From the NCBI GenBank assembly GCA_963575745.1, contig CAUYUJ010017646.1, positions 2,501 to 66,500 of the forward strand: a DNA stretch of 64,000 nucleotides, read 5' to 3'. Below are positions 63,878-64,000 of the stretch, one piece after another; the first letter of the stretch is position 1, and each line of letters begins with the position of its first letter. The position numbers were made by a program, and so were the translations under genes. This DNA comes from Prorocentrum cordatum. Its lineage: Eukaryota > Sar > Dinophyceae > Prorocentrales > Prorocentraceae. A model generated the notes under the pieces. That model was not told where the DNA came from. It was given only the letters and a program-made list of their open reading frames with translations, and ran no database searches.

Positions 63878-64000
63878 AGTAGACACCTCGGACGGTTCAT
63901 GGCAGCAAGTAGTCACACCGGTGGCGACGGTAGCATCTCCGTGGCGGCAAGACCAGCAGTCCTGGGTCCACGCTCTCAACAGCCATTTGACATCAGCCGA
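59466..64000 (+). CDS. Retroelement ORF2 (partial): CCHC knuckle, linker and Tpt1/KptA-like domain
   Basis: Frame 3 is open from ATG 59466 to the window end, at least 1511 codons without a stop. Residues 1-90 are Arg/Lys-rich. A CCHC knuckle, CHTCGSTEHLRDQC, lies at residues 98-111. Then come about 900 residues of low-complexity linker with acidic, Pro/Ala-rich and repeated AGSPAE-type motifs. Residues ~1115-1370 match the landmarks of RNA 2'-phosphotransferase (Tpt1/KptA): LRH (Arg1122, His1123), GWVVIDDLL, IRATNGHS (Arg1231), YFIHGT (His1266), GGRQFVHG (Arg1295, His1299), and SLWRSANDIVMT (Arg1338). Protease, integrase and reverse transcriptase do not appear before the window ends and should lie downstream if this is a complete Copia polyprotein. 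The ORF shows no decay. It probably needs -1 frameshifting or reinitiation to be made after ORF1, though no canonical slippery heptamer is seen in the overlap. Confidence 0.7.
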   Translation, partial: MAYRKSKRRWRRFMKKPVRKVRRAVRRHFKQFGKGRGKGGRRRRMHGRGITAFLTSLTDIVFEEVLIGGKGRGHRRTSGKGKGRRGNPRDASGNTMKCHTCGSTEHLRDQCPKGKGKGSVHLAQNTFMDDIDYIDYEFYVNPEAAPAAGSSTYYVMARYAEATVALEDYAVTLFDEFHGWDEVDEIAYNAWFGLPAGPPAGDEVSEAETVPATEGELTAALAPQMIGMPLLPNPSGAGSEMGDADDEMRGHPAYSDSEESEEDYNDMLQEQVSEAIRLLSAPAQQQMTMNELLSHPGVARLRPYLDSNMSASQMLTALQALAGSPAEEMLDTTAGPPAWSMDVFMQGCDQMNINDLSMEQLNDIGYFRSPYQNVFMAQGSSEDSEDMRYAKRDRRPSPPRDPEHDDQRPVTRGSASAGPSRGSASAGPARGRSRSAPRRPTHDESGYPYSTEHSVGVSAQQVPDWYIRWYPGYSMETLRHWYSKEYCTKRDETGAIVRTKGGKTKTPEAWDKRAKKQEIITDRKTYRKQVCQCEPFKGHMRRCPMDRPSRSPHHGETPWNWSHGDDAGNVHDPNKEVPGGGKRITEADRVPMTEEVANTVRENWAKLPNDHRLKEWNRRFHKEAGSPAESSGEAGSPAEPSGEAGSPAESSKEAGSPAEAPPATGTAEDEWIDVASAAGTDRTELNEEWAAEDGSENPFPDGSACWYYSSTAQKWFCTRVLYRHENGKYKLAIKGTADIDQMRQVIHDHGQPEGPPRDPPGPRPGKSSRPPPRPRADSSSSPTPAKRHSSKSPEDTQGRAKVRAIAKTDDPEPADPPGPSVTERKKVFAGPSTPMPPATQGDVKDEVRDKPKAAFRGDWTPTLHQPRLAPRPGSARMKAQPKPEAGMRSVRAEAAAKAKEGEGSAGPPAKAASAVTAGTPAEGTLSREERFRVLKEFGDQQKLTDDAAADKGHPNPGAESSAGAASPAAGSGGPPAKAAPAALAGSPAKAAPAALAGPSVKAPPAAVPIMSVLRTIPVECTLYWQGIEDKGPRQPINPRVTPDDTDRYEVINCPVRRNFKCQNDWEREQQKVGNMLRDRPPLRVAQHRESLLKVMQQNGMDPTLPSKEQMTKVSIWFSTALRHSPYYKDKHNRYFEKVSTFDPYDGWVVIDDLLTNWKENDQYKHYRDMHEVLIKGRPHTSFVYWVLLNCCEIIDHHGMQKGRLQMKCVDDSLLLPPRFRPTARRPQCFIRATNGHSSPGVHCPESLFKPITTWAKEPDDPVYFIHGTKWEYVKSILDNGLSCLAQDNPKRKGGRQFVHGCPYLPGDPRIQSGIRPDSEVLIFCSINKMLSSGFSLWRSANDIVMTRGHDGRIPPDHIMQIVSIAKYRVGEAWSNPLFYDKTRKRGQPADRIRTDDYLPLIMCDKTIGLMEDHAMYLKGWTKTDGRPFNLVMTEQDVAPRPFDTQTVLMMNAQEDEAMPEAGPPAGAGTPAVDTSDGSWQQVVTPVATVASPWRQDQQSWVHALNSHLTSA
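61331..61450 (+). repeat. Four tandem 30 bp units carrying the palindrome
   Basis: Four units of AGGCGGGGTCACCCGCAGAA plus TCCAGTGGGG, at 30 bp spacing, encode EAGSPAESSG-type decapeptides in ORF2. This is the only place where the dispersed palindrome is tandem. Confidence 0.9.

Overview
The window looks like repeat-dominated nuclear DNA of a dinoflagellate. Four things point there: a non-LTR reverse transcriptase and a Gag of types I associate with dinoflagellate genomes; a Helitron gene that appears to be split by repeat-filled introns with non-GT donors; GC-rich third codon positions; and very long mini- and microsatellites. I see no bacterial operon structure, tRNA, rRNA or CRISPR array. 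Nearly every recognisable protein is of mobile-element type. I cannot name the species.

Layout. 1-5134: a decayed LINE-like element (AP-type endonuclease, linker with a 3 x 108 bp repeat, reverse transcriptase, CCHC tail), broken by several frameshifts and UAG codons. 5135-17965: almost all repeats, including a GGA tract with a higher-order unit, GA, TA and GTT tracts, an ACCCGCG minisatellite, GTAT/GTCT, a 180 bp satellite, GAT, and then three modules that recur through the rest of the window. I call these T (about 120-135 bp with a TA tract), S (about 300 bp, four TTTCGCTCGAGACATCCTC boxes) and G (20 bp units of GGAGCACGGCAGACC type). A fourth, C, is a ~39 bp unit containing CAAACCAGCAACACGTC.

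17966-32150: a Helitron-like element. It has a Cys-rich N-terminal exon, a Rep plus PIF1-type helicase exon with one frameshift, and a C-terminal helicase exon, separated by two putative introns packed with G and C arrays. It is followed by a gene with a duplicated Cys/His motif and an OTU-like protease domain. A 1.3 kb insertion lies between two copies of that last gene's 3' end.

32475-40739: a second, unfamiliar element. It comprises a Cys-rich ORF, an ORF of unknown function and a UPF1-like SF1 helicase, preceded by a shorter direct copy with a 2.6 kb internal deletion.

40945-53520: G, C, S and T arrays in both orientations, a 197 bp GC-rich satellite, a 60 bp hairpin module, and two more copies of the Helitron 5' end. 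One copy is inverted and one is truncated exactly at a T module, so together they form a fold-back structure. 53521-57726: spacer, TCG/GGA tracts, a small Stc1-like zinc protein, and a G-rich 101 bp minisatellite.

57727-64000: the 5' part of an intact-looking Copia-type retroelement. ORF1 is a Gag with two predicted membrane segments. ORF2 overlaps it in the -1 frame, starts with a basic region and CCHC knuckle, and stays open to the window edge. Within ORF2 lies a domain with the full landmark pattern of Tpt1/KptA RNA 2'-phosphotransferase. Both ORFs are peppered with about 20 copies of a 14-15 bp palindrome (GCGGG-N4/5-CCCGC) in several reading phases. The phosphotransferase domain and the palindromes are the most unusual signals in the window.
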